Source: Micropterix aruncella
Lineage: Eukaryota; Arthropoda; Insecta; Lepidoptera; Micropterigidae
NCBI GenBank assembly: GCA_944548615.1
Contig: OX155980.1
Location: 40,769,517-40,833,516, forward strand
DNA: 64,000 bases
Direction of reading: 5' to 3'
Each line of letters opens with the position of its first letter. Positions within the stretch are counted from its first letter, which is position 1. Positions 53,852 to 63,725 of the stretch are shown here, piece by piece. The notes beneath the pieces were generated by a model that saw only the letters and a program-made list of their open reading frames with translations, did not search any database and was not told where the DNA came from. A program made the position numbers and the translations under genes.

Positions 53852-54592
53852 ATGATATCCAGACCTTTTTTATTGCTGCTCATTGCAAAGACATGCTTCT
53901 GCGTCACGTGCGATGAGGCGCTGCAGACTTCGGAGGAACACGAGTGGTCGGCGGAACAACTGAAGTCGATGGTGCCCGAGGAAGTGGACAAATGCTTGGC
54001 GCAGCTCGGCAAAAAACCCATCGACCTTCCCAACGCCAAGATTATATGGGACTCTCTTTTGCTTTTCTACGATGGCGCTTCTAACATTCCTCAGGATCGT
54101 CTGTCGCTCTTGCATTGGATCACAGTGGCGATACAACCGCGCGAGTATGAGAACATCACCTTCGATTCTATCGACGTCATCGAAAACTTCGGCCTCTACT
54201 ACGATTTGAGCCCCGAGCAGATCACGGCTATAGCGGAGAGGGTGCGCGAGGACTGGGGAGGGAAGCAACCCTTCGACTACTCTTATTACGATTTGGTGGC
54301 GTTAAGGCAGATAATCTGTGGATTCAACCGCACAGAAGTCGAAATGATTCACCCTTCGGCATACAGGGAAGCGGCATCTTCTTTATCGTCTTTGAAAAAA
54401 TGCCCACTGGAAGTGCTGGAAGGTTTGGCTACGCTGGCGATGGACGAGCTTGCCTATGGCTCCCCGAGTAAATGGACCGCCAACATCGCTGCCGCAGTCG
54501 GAGTCGTCATGGATGGATTACCGCCTGAACTATACCAGCAAATTTCACCCTTAGTCATTAAAACAGTCAGCGAGGATATGTCGAAAGATTAA
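53852..54592 (+). CDS. Secreted single-exon protein, 246 aa, function unknown
   Basis: Intact ORF with coding-type codon use and higher GC than its flanks. I start at ATG 53852 (TTTACAATG), which puts a signal peptide first: MISRP, hydrophobic FLLLLIA, then CFCVTC and acidic DEALQ (cleavage near residue 19-20). The in-frame GTG 15 bp upstream is not a plausible eukaryotic start. The mature part is predicted helical and acidic, with Cys 48, 156 and 194 and N-glycosylation sequons NIT (101) and NRT (159). The motifs LSPEQITAIAERV, LVALRQIICGF and VVMDGLPPELYQQISPLV resemble the helical repeats of the stereocilin/mesothelin/otoancorin group; this is a weak, pattern-level similarity. It ends with TAA at 54590; no AATAAA follows closely. 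An RTE LINE fragment begins about 145 bp downstream. It may be a terminal or only coding exon. Confidence 0.8.
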   Translation: MISRPFLLLLIAKTCFCVTCDEALQTSEEHEWSAEQLKSMVPEEVDKCLAQLGKKPIDLPNAKIIWDSLLLFYDGASNIPQDRLSLLHWITVAIQPREYENITFDSIDVIENFGLYYDLSPEQITAIAERVREDWGGKQPFDYSYYDLVALRQIICGFNRTEVEMIHPSAYREAASSLSSLKKCPLEVLEGLATLAMDELAYGSPSKWTANIAAAVGVVMDGLPPELYQQISPLVIKTVSEDMSKD

Positions 54593-54735
54593 ACCACCTA
54601 GTCTCTCACCCCCTATTGCAATTTGATTGGATATGTGCTCTGAATTTTGAAGTCGGATACACATGGTAGTCTTGTTATACAAACTGTTCAACACCGATGT
54701 ACCTGTAGTCTATTTGGCACCGCTATAATGACCGT

Positions 54736-55370
54736 AGCGCTGCCCAGGTCTCGATTGAATCAAAGGCTTTTTCGTAGTCCACAAACGCTAGACGTAGCCG
54801 CCGATTATAATCTTCCGTCTTCTGTATGTGTTTGGATGTGGTCTATGGTACTAAAGCCTTTACGGAACCTGGCTTGTTTGAGAGGTTGGAAGTCATCGAG
54901 CCGATTGTATTTTTTCCTCAAAAACGGCTTATATACGCGGCTCATCAGCGAAACGGGCCTGTAGTACATTAATAGGGTGTTGTCACCTGTATTAAAAAAC
55001 AGCACCAAAATGCTCCTGTTTCACGCCTCTGGCGTTGTACCCTCGCGTATGATGAAATTGAATAATTTTCGAAGGACTTTAGGTACCGGTGCTCCACCCG
55101 CTTTTAGTAGTTCTGTCGTGATTCCATCTCTCCCCGGTGCCTTATCGTTTTTGAGCTATTTGAGAGCTGTCCGGATCTCGTATAGGCTAACGTCCGGGAT
55201 GTCTTCTGTGTAGTGACGGCTTAGACGGGCTCTAGCATCGCTAGCGCTAAGATCAGGGCTTTGCGACGAGTTGTATAACTGTCCATAGAACTTCTCGAAT
55301 TTCCTCAAAAATCTTCGGCTTTGACGAAATAATACTGCCGCTATCAGTATTCAGCTTTGACAACTGGCTT
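54736..55370 (-). pseudogene. RTE-type LINE, RT core, broken
   Basis: Minus-strand reading: SRHYTEDIPDVSLYEIRTAL, KNDKAPGRDGITTELLKAGG, VLRKLFNFIIREGTTPEA, ILVLFFNTGDNTLLMYYRPV, SLMSRVYKPF and LDDFQPLKQARFRKGFSTID, then after a frame change LAFVDYEKAFDSIETW. This is the N-terminal half of an RTE-clade RT (…KNDKAPGEDGI…E..LRKLFN…NYRPISLL…). In-frame stops and at least one frameshift make it non-functional. It ends before the YADD motif. The family is the same type as the fragment at 23720-24370. Confidence 0.8.
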
Positions 55371-55953
55371 TGCCCTATAGACATATTGTGATTTATTGTG
55401 CTCTATCGCATTTTTTATACAATTTGTATCAAAATAGACGCAAATCGTGTCGCATTGCCTTGGATATCTTACTATTGAGCACGCTGTATTTCGACGTATC
55501 CACTGAAGACTGCTGTTTCATTTCGTATCGTTCTGTCATGAAATTTTCTATTTTCGATGGTTGTAGGTTGGGGTTATTATTAATAACATATACAACCATG
55601 GACAATGTGTAAAGCACAGTCATGGGGATAGAAATGTGAGAGATCATGCCAATTTCTAACTACCCCCACCTTCTTACCACCCCAAGGCTCCCAGCCTCAT
55701 CGAAAAAAAAAACATTTTCAGTACATACAAATGAAGTTGCTGGTTATGAATGAATGAGTCGGGCAAGACACGCGAAATCACCTTTTGACAGTCCGTCCAA
55801 GTTAATTCAAAAGAGTTCGTTTTGACTCGTTCGGTCCGATTCCCTTATCTAAAAACCGTGCGGCGCGCTAATTGCATTTCCAAATTTGGAACCGTCACCG
55901 TTTCTTTCCTTCTTCATAACTTGATTCCTCTTTCGCGTGGTTCAAATGAATGC
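55371..55953. other. Intergenic, no gene recognised
   Basis: Open stretches at 55370-55612 and 55429-55647 on opposite strands show no domain. Nothing else supported. Confidence 0.45.
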
Positions 55954-56063
55954 GTGGTCGCCTGCAACGACCTTCTCTCATAACATGAACTGCTAATATC
56001 ACTCCTAAAAAGGAGTGATATTAGCAGTTCATGTTATGAGAGAAGGTCGTTGCAGGCGACCAC
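55954..56063. repeat. Perfect hairpin, 53 bp arms, AAAA loop
   Basis: 55954-56006 is the exact inverse of 56011-56063, separated only by AAAA. A unique-looking sequence (GTGGTCGCCTGCAACGACC…) has been copied back on itself. The right arm overlaps the next hairpin by CAC. Confidence 0.95.
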
Positions 56064-56100
56064 ATTTGAGTTGTATCTAAAAAGATACAACTCAAATGTG
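56061..56100. repeat. Perfect hairpin, 18 bp arms, AAAA loop
   Basis: CACATTTGAGTTGTATCT (56061-56078) and its exact inverse (56083-56100) with AAAA loop. It directly abuts, and shares three bases with, the 53 bp hairpin. The left flank of the first hairpin (GGTTCAAATGAATGC, 55939-55953) is not its continuation. Confidence 0.95.
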
Positions 56101-57100
56101 CTTTACAATTATACCATTTTTAGTAATTTTATAGAGATATCGCCACTTTAAAGAGATATGCTGTCGCGACCACGGTGTGTATGCGGATAGATGGCCCAAG
56201 GACTATATTTCATACATTCACCCCTATGACTTTATTTTATAAAAAGCCCGACCCTGGTCGGTGAATTCAATGGCAATTTTTCGTTAATGCTCATTTTATG
56301 ATAAATCAATACGCTATGGCAATCTTACCCGTATGCAATGATTTTTGCTCTACGCCTGAAATTGTATTATGGAAGATCAGGTCGCTTTCCTGTAGAGTCA
56401 GACAGACTTTCTCTGCTTACCATTTTATTATTGGCCTATTGAATAACCACTTATTGTGTTTATTGATTAGCGTGGTGATTGAGTGGTAATTCATATTGGT
56501 TTCTAATTTTACTGGGCATAAATTGGAAAAAAATAACTATTTAATGACGTAGTTTGATGCACAAGTTTCTGAATTTGTATTACATGTTTTGATTTGCGCA
56601 AACAATTAGGACTCTCGCTTATTTAGGAATTTTGAATTTATAACCAAAATTGAATTGTAAAATGCTAAATAATACCAATTTCAATGGCCAATACAAATGT
56701 AGTGACTTTTAGATGTTAACAATACTATAGTAAACTTCTATATGAAGTTGTATGCGGCAGTATCTGTATAAGGCGGTAATAATGTGTCGGACAAGACATG
56801 TCATTTATTAACACTTAGGGAGTGGCGCTCTGATTTGTAGTATAAGTACTCGCTACCGGGTCCTCTGGACCCAGTATAATAAATTCTAAAATCATTGGTT
56901 TATTCTAAAACTGCTTAATAAAAGCAAATGTTTTCTTTTTAATAAGGAGATACTGGGTAAGTATTAATTATCCAGTATCTTTGAAGTGGGTGAATTAGTA
57001 CGAGCAAAAAACAACTTTTGAACATAAACATTTGAAAAAAATAAAACATTTTTTTTTTTATAAAAAAAAAAATATATTGCAAAAAGTATAATAGCATTGA
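56101..57100. other. Intergenic, AT-rich
   Basis: Contains a dyad AGATACTGGG…TCCAGTATCT (56947-56979) and a 3'-UTR-like fragment shared with 49.35 kb (56248-56275). No gene. Confidence 0.45.
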
Positions 57101-57187
57101 GCGCGATGCGTCATATAGCGGTAGGCAAAGTGTCGCGAAAATTGTTTATTCGATACATTTTACCTACCGCTAGATGGCGCAGCGCGC
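57101..57187. repeat. Inverted repeat, 25 bp arms
   Basis: GCGCGATGCGTCATATAGCG followed by GTAGG (57101-57125) pairs with 57163-57187, with about four mismatches; loop about 37 bp. The right arm, read inversely, is GCGCCATCTAGCGGTAGG, a motif frequent in insect DNA. Possibly a short MITE. Confidence 0.7.
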
Positions 57188-57650
57188 TTTACGCTTCTTA
57201 AACTATTATTCAAAAATTAAATTGTTCAAAATTTACAACAATTTTTTTTAAAAATCAAAAGTTGCACTTCAAGGATGCCGGTTAAAACTCTCCCTGTATA
57301 TGAGCAAAGAAAGACATTTATTGTTTTTACTTAATCCATTAAGTCATTACAAAAATATACGAAATTTCTCCATAGCTTTATAACAAAATGTAGGCTAATC
57401 GTATCCATACACCTCTCTGACCTATACCACAGTATACCAGACAGTAGCTTCTCTTGAAAAAAATTGAAATCGAAGCAAGTGACGTCAGGAATCTTAAGGG
57501 CTACCACATATCGTAATATGATTACGGGTCTTCTTCTTGAAGCATCGTCCCGGCCACATTTACGGTGCCCCGGCGACGCAGATGCTTTTATGCTAACGAT
57601 TTGTTATGAGAATACCATATGGCGTTGACTCCTAAATCTGCACAAAAAAG

Positions 57651-57822
57651 TAATAACACCCGACGTAAGAGCGGACACAAACTGCGCCCACAGCGCGTCA
57701 CAGCCCACAGCGCCGTAACTATGGGCCTATGGACGCGACAGGACTTACCCTCGCCCCACTTCCGTCGCACCCTCTTCCCGCATTGCCTTGTAGCTCTTGA
57801 GTGAGCTTACCGGGTGTTATTA
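57651..57822. mobile_element. Small MITE, 172 bp, TAATAACACCCG ends
   Basis: The left end TAATAACACCCG and right end CGGGTGTTATTA are exact inverses. The interior is GC-rich (CTCGCCCCACTTCCGTCGCA). The outermost TA on each side may be the target duplication. The open frames on both strands over it span the TIRs and are not genes. Confidence 0.7.
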
Positions 57823-57998
57823 TACTGTGCTAGAAGTGAATTTACCGAATTTATTTTATTCCAAAATGATACCAAACTTCACCTATTTAGCTACAAATAG
57901 AAATACCATATAATATTCAACTTTGAATATGACTCGGTGGCTATCTGGAATAATCTATTAACCCACCCATACACTTCTTTTACGTCCGTAGCACTCAC

Positions 57999-58079
57999 GG
58001 GCGGAGCGCTAACTGACGGACGACCAAGGTCGTCATCTGCTGTGAAGCTAAGCGCGGCAACATCGCAAACGTCGAACAT
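57999..58079 (-). CDS. Candidate first coding exon, unknown product
   Basis: ATG at 58079 opens 27 codons (MFDVCDVAALSFTADDDLGR, PSVSAPP) of GC-rich coding-like sequence, ending at a strong donor CCC|GTGAGT (57998). The surrounding DNA is AT-rich. It lies 590 bp from, and divergent to, the CRAL-TRIO-like exon at 58668. No family is recognised and no acceptor-flanked next exon was found in the window. Confidence 0.3.
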
Positions 58080-58667
58080 AAAAAGTTATTAAGAAAAACA
58101 TGATGAACTGGGTCCATTGGACCTATTAGCGAGTCCTCAAGGGTTTATAAACAAACACTTAAGGACGAAATTGACTTCAATTTATGTTTCCGAAAGGAAT
58201 CCAAATAAATCTAATCATATAATAAAATAGTAACTGGGAGATTTTAAAAAACATATTTTGTGAGATATTGTCCATTTTTATTATTATATAATATAAAAAT
58301 TCTGTATGATTTTAATATTTATAATATTTAATAAAAATATATATAACCTTATATTTTTTTCTGGAAAAACCAAATTATACATTTATAATATTTACTACCC
58401 GTGAGGTCATCTCTCCCACTATAAAATTAAATAACAACCACACTCGCGTTTATGGATCGAAAGATTGGCACTTAACTGTAAATTTATAAAAATAATTCAT
58501 CATTATTGTAAAATATTAATATCAATGAACTTCTATTAAAGCACTTTCTAGTCGATGCATGTGAAAAGGTGACACAGCATGGATCACTTTCTTGAGAAGG
58601 TACGGAACCCTCGGTGGTGCGCAATTGAAACTCAAACTTGATCGGGTGTATTTCTTATTTGTTCTAG
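58080..58667. other. AT-rich region between two divergent candidate exons
   Basis: Contains long A/T runs (58230-58380) and, at 58580, ATGGATCACTTTCTTGAGAA followed by G|GTACGG. Joining that donor to the acceptor at 58667 gives an immediate stop (GTA TGA), so it cannot be the coding first exon in simple form but may be 5' UTR. Confidence 0.45.
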
Positions 58668-58882
58668 GTATGACGGCGATGAGGGTTATCTTGTCTTACC
58701 CGTGGCAGAAGAAGGAGAAGAAGGAGATCGAAGAAGATAATTTAAATGAGTCTCCAGTGTGCATGGACGAATTCTCCCTTGTGGCGTATCAGGAACTGCG
58801 CGAGACAAAGGCCGTGCGAATCGAAACTATGGAGCAACTGCGTGAATGGATCGCTAAGAATTCAGACATACACAACGTCCGT
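58668..58882 (+). CDS. CRAL-TRIO family protein, N-terminal exon
   Basis: The exon is preceded by a good acceptor (TTTCTTATTTGTTCTAG|) and ends at CGT|GTGGGT. An ATG lies at 58670. It encodes MTAMRVILSYPWQKKEKKEI, then VCMDEFSLVAYQELRE and TKAVRIETMEQLREWIAKNS, DIHNVR. The pattern ELRE…R…..LREWI.K…I.N.R is the CRAL-TRIO N-terminal segment of clavesin/alpha-tocopherol-transfer-like proteins, which carry lipids such as tocopherols, retinoids or phosphoinositides. The exon boundary after '…R' fits such genes. The lipid-binding CRAL-TRIO exons are not found in the remaining 5 kb, where a piggyBac element begins 165 bp downstream. So the gene may have a long intron beyond the window, or be a stranded fragment. 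Confidence 0.6.
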
Positions 58883-59047
58883 GTGGGTGTGTAATCTTTT
58901 TGATTAATTCGCCATTTAAATAAACGTTTTTTTTTACACTCCAATCAAAAGAAGGTTTTATCTGTTATATCGAAACCTGTTTTATTACCTTGATGTTTAA
59001 TGAGGATAGGGGATCGTAAACTGAAAAAGAATATGTACGTGAGCTCT

Positions 59048-61337
59048 TTAACCCGTAAATACTCAAGTTTTTTTTTGACAAACCAGCAGTTTTTTTGTAT
59101 TATTATAGGCCAAAACATCAACAAGAAATGTGTTTTATAAAAATTGTTGATGATGAATGCAGGATTTTGGAAATTTTGACTGCCCCATTTTTGGGGCGCT
59201 AAGCACGGCCCGCCACGCGAAATATACTTTCCGAGTTTGTTCTGTTCTGGTTATACTAGAGGGTTAGGTAAATAATTTTACTCATTTGCAGAATTTTATT
59301 CAACATTTATGTATTTACTCTTTACTTGACAACATAAAACATATTACAATGAACATAAAAAATGTCATTTTATAAATGAAAAGCTTCGAAACAGTTCGAA
59401 TGGCAACCGACATTACATTTTCGACATTTTTTTGTAGTATTTATATGGAATTGGCCACAACGTATCTGAGTATCGCTGGAAATAATAATGTGATCAACCC
59501 CATCCAGGCGAACCTCATCTGGAATCCTCCTTTTTCGTGGAGCTGGCTTTAGTGGGTGGCCTATGGAGCAAACCGATGCATACTTTCGCAGATACGTTGT
59601 GACCACTGTCCCGATGAAAGTTAAAAAATCAAGATGAGCCTTTTCTTGCCCAGCTGGTGAAAGTCTGTACAACTGAAATGCGTTGTTCATCGATGCATTC
59701 AAAGACCACATCAAACGTTGCCAGTACCATTTTTTTATTGATGCTGATACGATAGCAGCCTATATTTTGATCTAGGCGATCAACCCCGCCCATGTATTTA
59801 TTGTACATCTATACACAGACAGGCTGTTGAATAGACACTTTCTTCTTTTCGCTGCTTGACCAACGCTGAGCAGATTCCATGGGTGTAACACCTTCATAAG
59901 TTGATGCCGCGGTAAATACACTGGTATCATTGTAGCGAATCAGTCACGCCTGATTTTTCATGTGTAAGTTGATGGTAGCTACCGCTTTTGTCTTTTATCA
60001 TTATTGGCACTGCCCTCGACGGTGCATTTCCTACTCGATTGGCTCGAATTGTACCAGTCCCTTGATGGCCAGATTCCTTCAAAGCCGTAAGCAATCTATA
60101 ATTTTAAAGGGCAAATTGGATTCATCTGTAATGCCCTTGAATACTATTTGAAACTAATAAATAAATAAATAAGACGTAAAAAAAATATTCATGTCAACGT
60201 GCACTGTAAAACCTGCAGGTAATTCGGCAACCAAGGTCGTAACAACAGATCCTCCAACACCTAGATCAGGATTAGTATTGCCTGTGCTAGCCCCTTGATA
60301 AGGTATGCTTTGTATAAGGTATCCCAGGCGTGTAGCCATACACCAACATTTGAATCCGAAACGTATCGACTTGCCATGAATGTGCTGTTTTGTACTATGA
60401 TGTCCATAATATGTTATCATCGATTCCTCATGCTAACTTCACTGTACTGAGGCCAATAATTCAACCATTTTTGGTTCAGTTTATACCATAAAGGTTCCAC
60501 TTCAGTGAACTCACCTTCAACGTCTAATGCTGCGTTATCACATACATGCATAAATCGAAGTATTTGTTCAAATCTTGACCGTGATATGGCATTAGCTACG
60601 CCAGGATGGTAAGTGTCAATTCCGGTATCCCAGTACATACGATTTCTAGCCTGAACGTTATATCCACGCAGCAAAAATATTGCAAGTACAGGGCGGATCT
60701 CTTCTTTTGTAACGCCAAGCCTTTTTCCTTCAAAAATAGCATACTTATTCGAATTTTCAACAAACAAATCAATAATTTCTTCGTTGTAGAATAATTCAAA
60801 CCATGCCACAGGTTTGAATAAATATAACATGTAAGGTATAAATATAACATGTATTACAATAAAGTAAGCATAACATAACATAACATGTTATAAACACTGT
60901 AAATAAGTCAAGAAGCCTAATACATGAAGTTTGAAATTGACATGGGAGCTCGTGCTCACCGCCCCAATAATGGGGCGTTGCAAATAATAGCTCGATAAAT
61001 CTATGCTTCAAAGATCTATTGATTTTAATTATGAAAAACACATTGATAATAAATAAAACAATAAAATAAACCACCTTACATAGATCTACTAATAAATTAT
61101 TTGATAAAAATTTACGATTTATTGCGCGACATCATAACTTTCAATAATTACACTTTTTATCTATTGAAATGACCTATGAAATGTTGCCAAGTCCTCTTGT
61201 TTTTTTGTAACGTGTGTTGCCCGTATTGTAAATAAGCGATATAATTGTTTTTAAAAATAAATAAATGATTTTTGAATATCAAAAATGGTAAAATATGAAA
61301 CGTTTTAAAATTGGGGCAGTGAGCACATACGGGTTAA
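59048..61337 (-). mobile_element. piggyBac-like transposon, nearly complete (2290 bp)
   Basis: TTAA target copies lie at 59048-59051 and 61334-61337. Terminal inverted repeats are CCCGTAAATACTCA at the left and, read inversely, CCCGTATGTGCTCA at the right (11 of 14 match). Subterminal GC dyads occur near both ends: GCCCCATTTTTGGGGC (59183-59198) and GCCCCAATAATGGGGC (60960-60975), plus TTGGGGCAGTGAGC next to the right TIR. The transposase gene runs on the minus strand and is broken. TTAA sites and length match piggyBac elements. It lies 165 bp downstream of the CRAL-TRIO exon. Confidence 0.85.
59370..60881 (-). pseudogene. piggyBac-type DDE transposase, broken
   Basis: Read from right to left: a first frame (60881-60417) with ELFYNEEIIDLFVENSNKYA, KEEIRPVLAIFLLRGYNVQ, YWDTGIDTYHPGVANAISRS and FEQILRFMHVCDNAA; a frameshift; a second frame (60420-60154) with ESMITYYGHHSTKQHIHGKS, IRFGFKCWCMATRLGYL and HVDMNIFFTSYLF; then frames with stops carrying GTIRANRVGNAP, WSSSEKKKVSIQQPV and MGGVDRLDQNIGCYRI; and a last frame (59714-59370) ending in a Cys-rich zinc-finger-like tail (CRKCNVGCHSNCF). 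Two catalytic Asp regions (HVDMN, GVDRLD) are kept. At the first site (usual DES) the sequence reads EES. The acidic N-terminal region is not recognisable. Not functional as it stands. Confidence 0.85.
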
Positions 61338-62078
61338 ATAACGAATTCCTTATTTGCACTAATGGCCAAACAAGGTCACGGTTTCATAAAGACGCTACAC
61401 CATACTTGATAATACGAGTATATACTCGTATAATGGTACTACGAGTGTATACTCCTACATATGTAGGATAATGGTGTAGAACCATTGCTGGTATATCAAA
61501 TATCGTTGCCGAATTAGCGTTTTTGGCGGTTTGTATTCTGACTGCCAAACAATCCGACTGCCAAACACCAGCAGCCGTCGCGTCGGTTGTTTTGCTAGAA
61601 TGTACCCGTGTCCTAATCGCTTGTATGAGTGTTCAATATCTACTATTATGTACAGTCTGAACTATCCGTTGCATTATAAGAAGCACGAAAGATGCAAAAG
61701 CCTTGTCCTTACTACTGATGACTACTCAGACATTTCGCCTTGCAGTGGCATCATAAATACTATTCTTTCCACATTACAATAGGTTAGGGTCCAGTGCAAT
61801 TGCGTTACTGTTATAACATTACGTGTAATGGCATTACGTCTAATGAAAACTTTAACTATGCGTGGCTTTCTTAATTAAACATGGTATAATATACAGAATT
61901 ACAGTGCAGATTTTGAGTTCAATATAATAAGTCTATCAATTCCCGTTTCACCATTGCGATTTTTTTTTCTTTTTAACATTATTTTTCTCCGTTTATAGTA
62001 GTCGGTTCTCCGCGTAGTCAGTCTCTCTAAGTTTTGTAAGATATGCATAAGTCAATAAAATTTAAACTATATTAGTAG
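61338..62078. other. Intergenic with one dispersed repeat
   Basis: ACGAGTATATACTCG and ACGAGTGTATACTCCTAC form small direct or dyad repeats at 61416-61460. 61792-61915 matches the repeat at 50460-50600. The open stretch 61531-61782 has no domain. Confidence 0.5.
61792..61915 (+). repeat. Dispersed repeat, partner of 50.46 kb copy
   Basis: Same order of blocks as 50460-50600: GTGCAATTGCGTTACTGTTA, ATTACGTGTAATGGC, TTACGTCTAATGAAAA, TGGCTTTCTTAATTAA and CATGGTATAATATACAGA. Confidence 0.6.
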
Positions 62079-62690
62079 CTGTCAACTACAATGGGCGAAT
62101 CCGTCACCTTGGAAAGTTTTAACGATATTTGACCGTTCTGTCTCCCGTGAGGTGAGTGTAGAAGACTTGACAAAAAACAGTCCACTGTCTAGTTACCCCC
62201 ACTCGCCCGTAAGAGACCAACGTCTCACCGCTAGATAACCAGGTTAATCACACTGCGGGGCGACACTCGCGCCCTTACTTCCAGTTGCAACCAGATTACT
62301 CCGGTCTCCCGATTGGTTAAAGGTTCGAGGTCGCTTGCACTGTCCTCTCCCTTACGTAGCGGTGATACGGTGCCTACCGAATCTATCGCTGACCACGGAA
62401 TCCTTTGCCCGGCTGTTAGGAAACAAAACCGTTTCCAGACTCCTCCGGCTATTAGTCGGAATTCGCAGTCGATTGGCTGACGCCGGGCGGTGCCCAAACC
62501 GTCTAGGAGCTATCCCCTAGGATTCCTAAGGGAACTAGCCCGCAGGCCAGAGTCCTTACCCGGACTAGCATTTCTGCGTGGAGGCTGTCGGATGGGTGTT
62601 GACCCGTGAGTTTGGCCGACCCTAACACATGGGTCTTAGGGGCCTAACTGCAACAGGGCATATTAGCTCCCAACGAGACGGTGACCGATT
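62079..62690 (-). repeat. Dispersed repeat family R, copy R6
   Basis: Minus orientation, colinear with R3: TGTCAACTACAATGGGCGAA (degenerate hairpin end), GTTTTAACGAT, CCAGATTACTCCGGTCTCCC, GAGGTCGCTTGCACTGTCCT, GTTAGGAAACAAAACCGTTT, TCGATTGGCTGACGCC, GGATGGGTGTTGACCCGTGA and a TTAGCTCCCAACGAG end. It has a roughly 80 bp internal deletion relative to R3 after TTTGCCCGGC (62413). Confidence 0.7.
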
Positions 62691-63595
62691 GAATCAGGAA
62701 ACACCTTCATATCTATTTCTGCCACTGCTTTCGTAAGAATTTTTTTTTGATACTACAAAATACAAATCATCCTCAGAAACAGAAGCCGTATCGTGCCTGC
62801 AGCAATGCATTTTTAACATTGACCCATTTACTTGACAAAATGCAATTCCTAATTAATTTGACTGCATTTAATCTCATCATGTATAGCCACCTTGAACTAT
62901 TCAGATACATTTATAACCATTAGTTATTACAATGTCATTATTATTATACTTAAGAGCTTGATATTTATGGCAAAAAATTTATCGATTTGAGAAGCGTTGA
63001 AAAAACTTGCGTCAATTCATTTCCTTGGCACGAAACAAGAGTGAATGATGTCGTCGCGAAACGATCGCGTTTGGAAAGAGCCGGAAGGCAAATGCTTTAC
63101 ATAAATCATAGTTTAATTGTGCGTTTCGGATGTTGATTTTGTGTGGTATAAAAGAACTTTATTTATGTAGGTTTCCCAACGGCCGATTTCAAAACTGACC
63201 GAAAGTCATTGGAGACTATCAACATCTGAGATTTCAGACAATTTGAAGCACCGTCTGTCGACATACTCCTGATACATACATACATTTGAATACAGTCTGT
63301 CGACATACTCCTGGTCTCTTTTTTACTGTGATATAATAAAACGTCGCGAAACGCGAATCAATTGAGTGACATTTCGGATTATTACAAACAATCGTCCTTA
63401 CAGTAATTAACTGTCATTGTGCAAGCGAACAAAGCGATACTTAAAATTTAATTTTATTGTCCTGATTTTATAACTATCTCAAATGAGATTACGATCAAAG
63501 CCTATGGCATAATAATCCACCTTTTCGATCAGCTCTCTGAAGTATGTTAAGGGAAAGGCTTACATCTTTTTTCCAATTCACTCAAGAATGGGTCT
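62691..63595. other. Intergenic, no gene recognised
   Basis: Contains a direct repeat GTCTGTCGACATACTCCTG at 63251 and 63295, about 44 bp apart. No gene. Confidence 0.5.
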
Positions 63596-63725
63596 ATTTT
63601 AAAAATATCCACCGAGTTGAGGAACCTGGGAGTTACATTGGATACGCAGTTGAATTTTCGTGCACATATTATAAATATTTAGAATCGCATTAACAAAATG
63701 GTCAGTTATGTTATTCACATACTGG
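63596..63725 (+). pseudogene. LINE reverse transcriptase fragment (motif E region)
   Basis: Plus-strand translation gives KISTELRNLGVTLDTQLNFR, AHIINI, a stop, then NRINKMVSYVIHIL. The LGVTLD..LNF..HI pattern is the RT motif E/thumb start of non-LTR elements (NLGV.LDS.L.W..HI). Short, with a stop, so a fossil. Confidence 0.55.

Noticed and set aside
53870..54268. Minus-strand frame of 132 codons
   Set aside because: Antisense shadow of the secreted-protein gene at 53852-54592.
58580..58667. ATGGATCACTTTCTTGAGAA as first coding exon of the CRAL-TRIO gene
   Set aside because: Splicing from G|GTACGG to the acceptor at 58667 gives an immediate stop, so it cannot be joined in frame.
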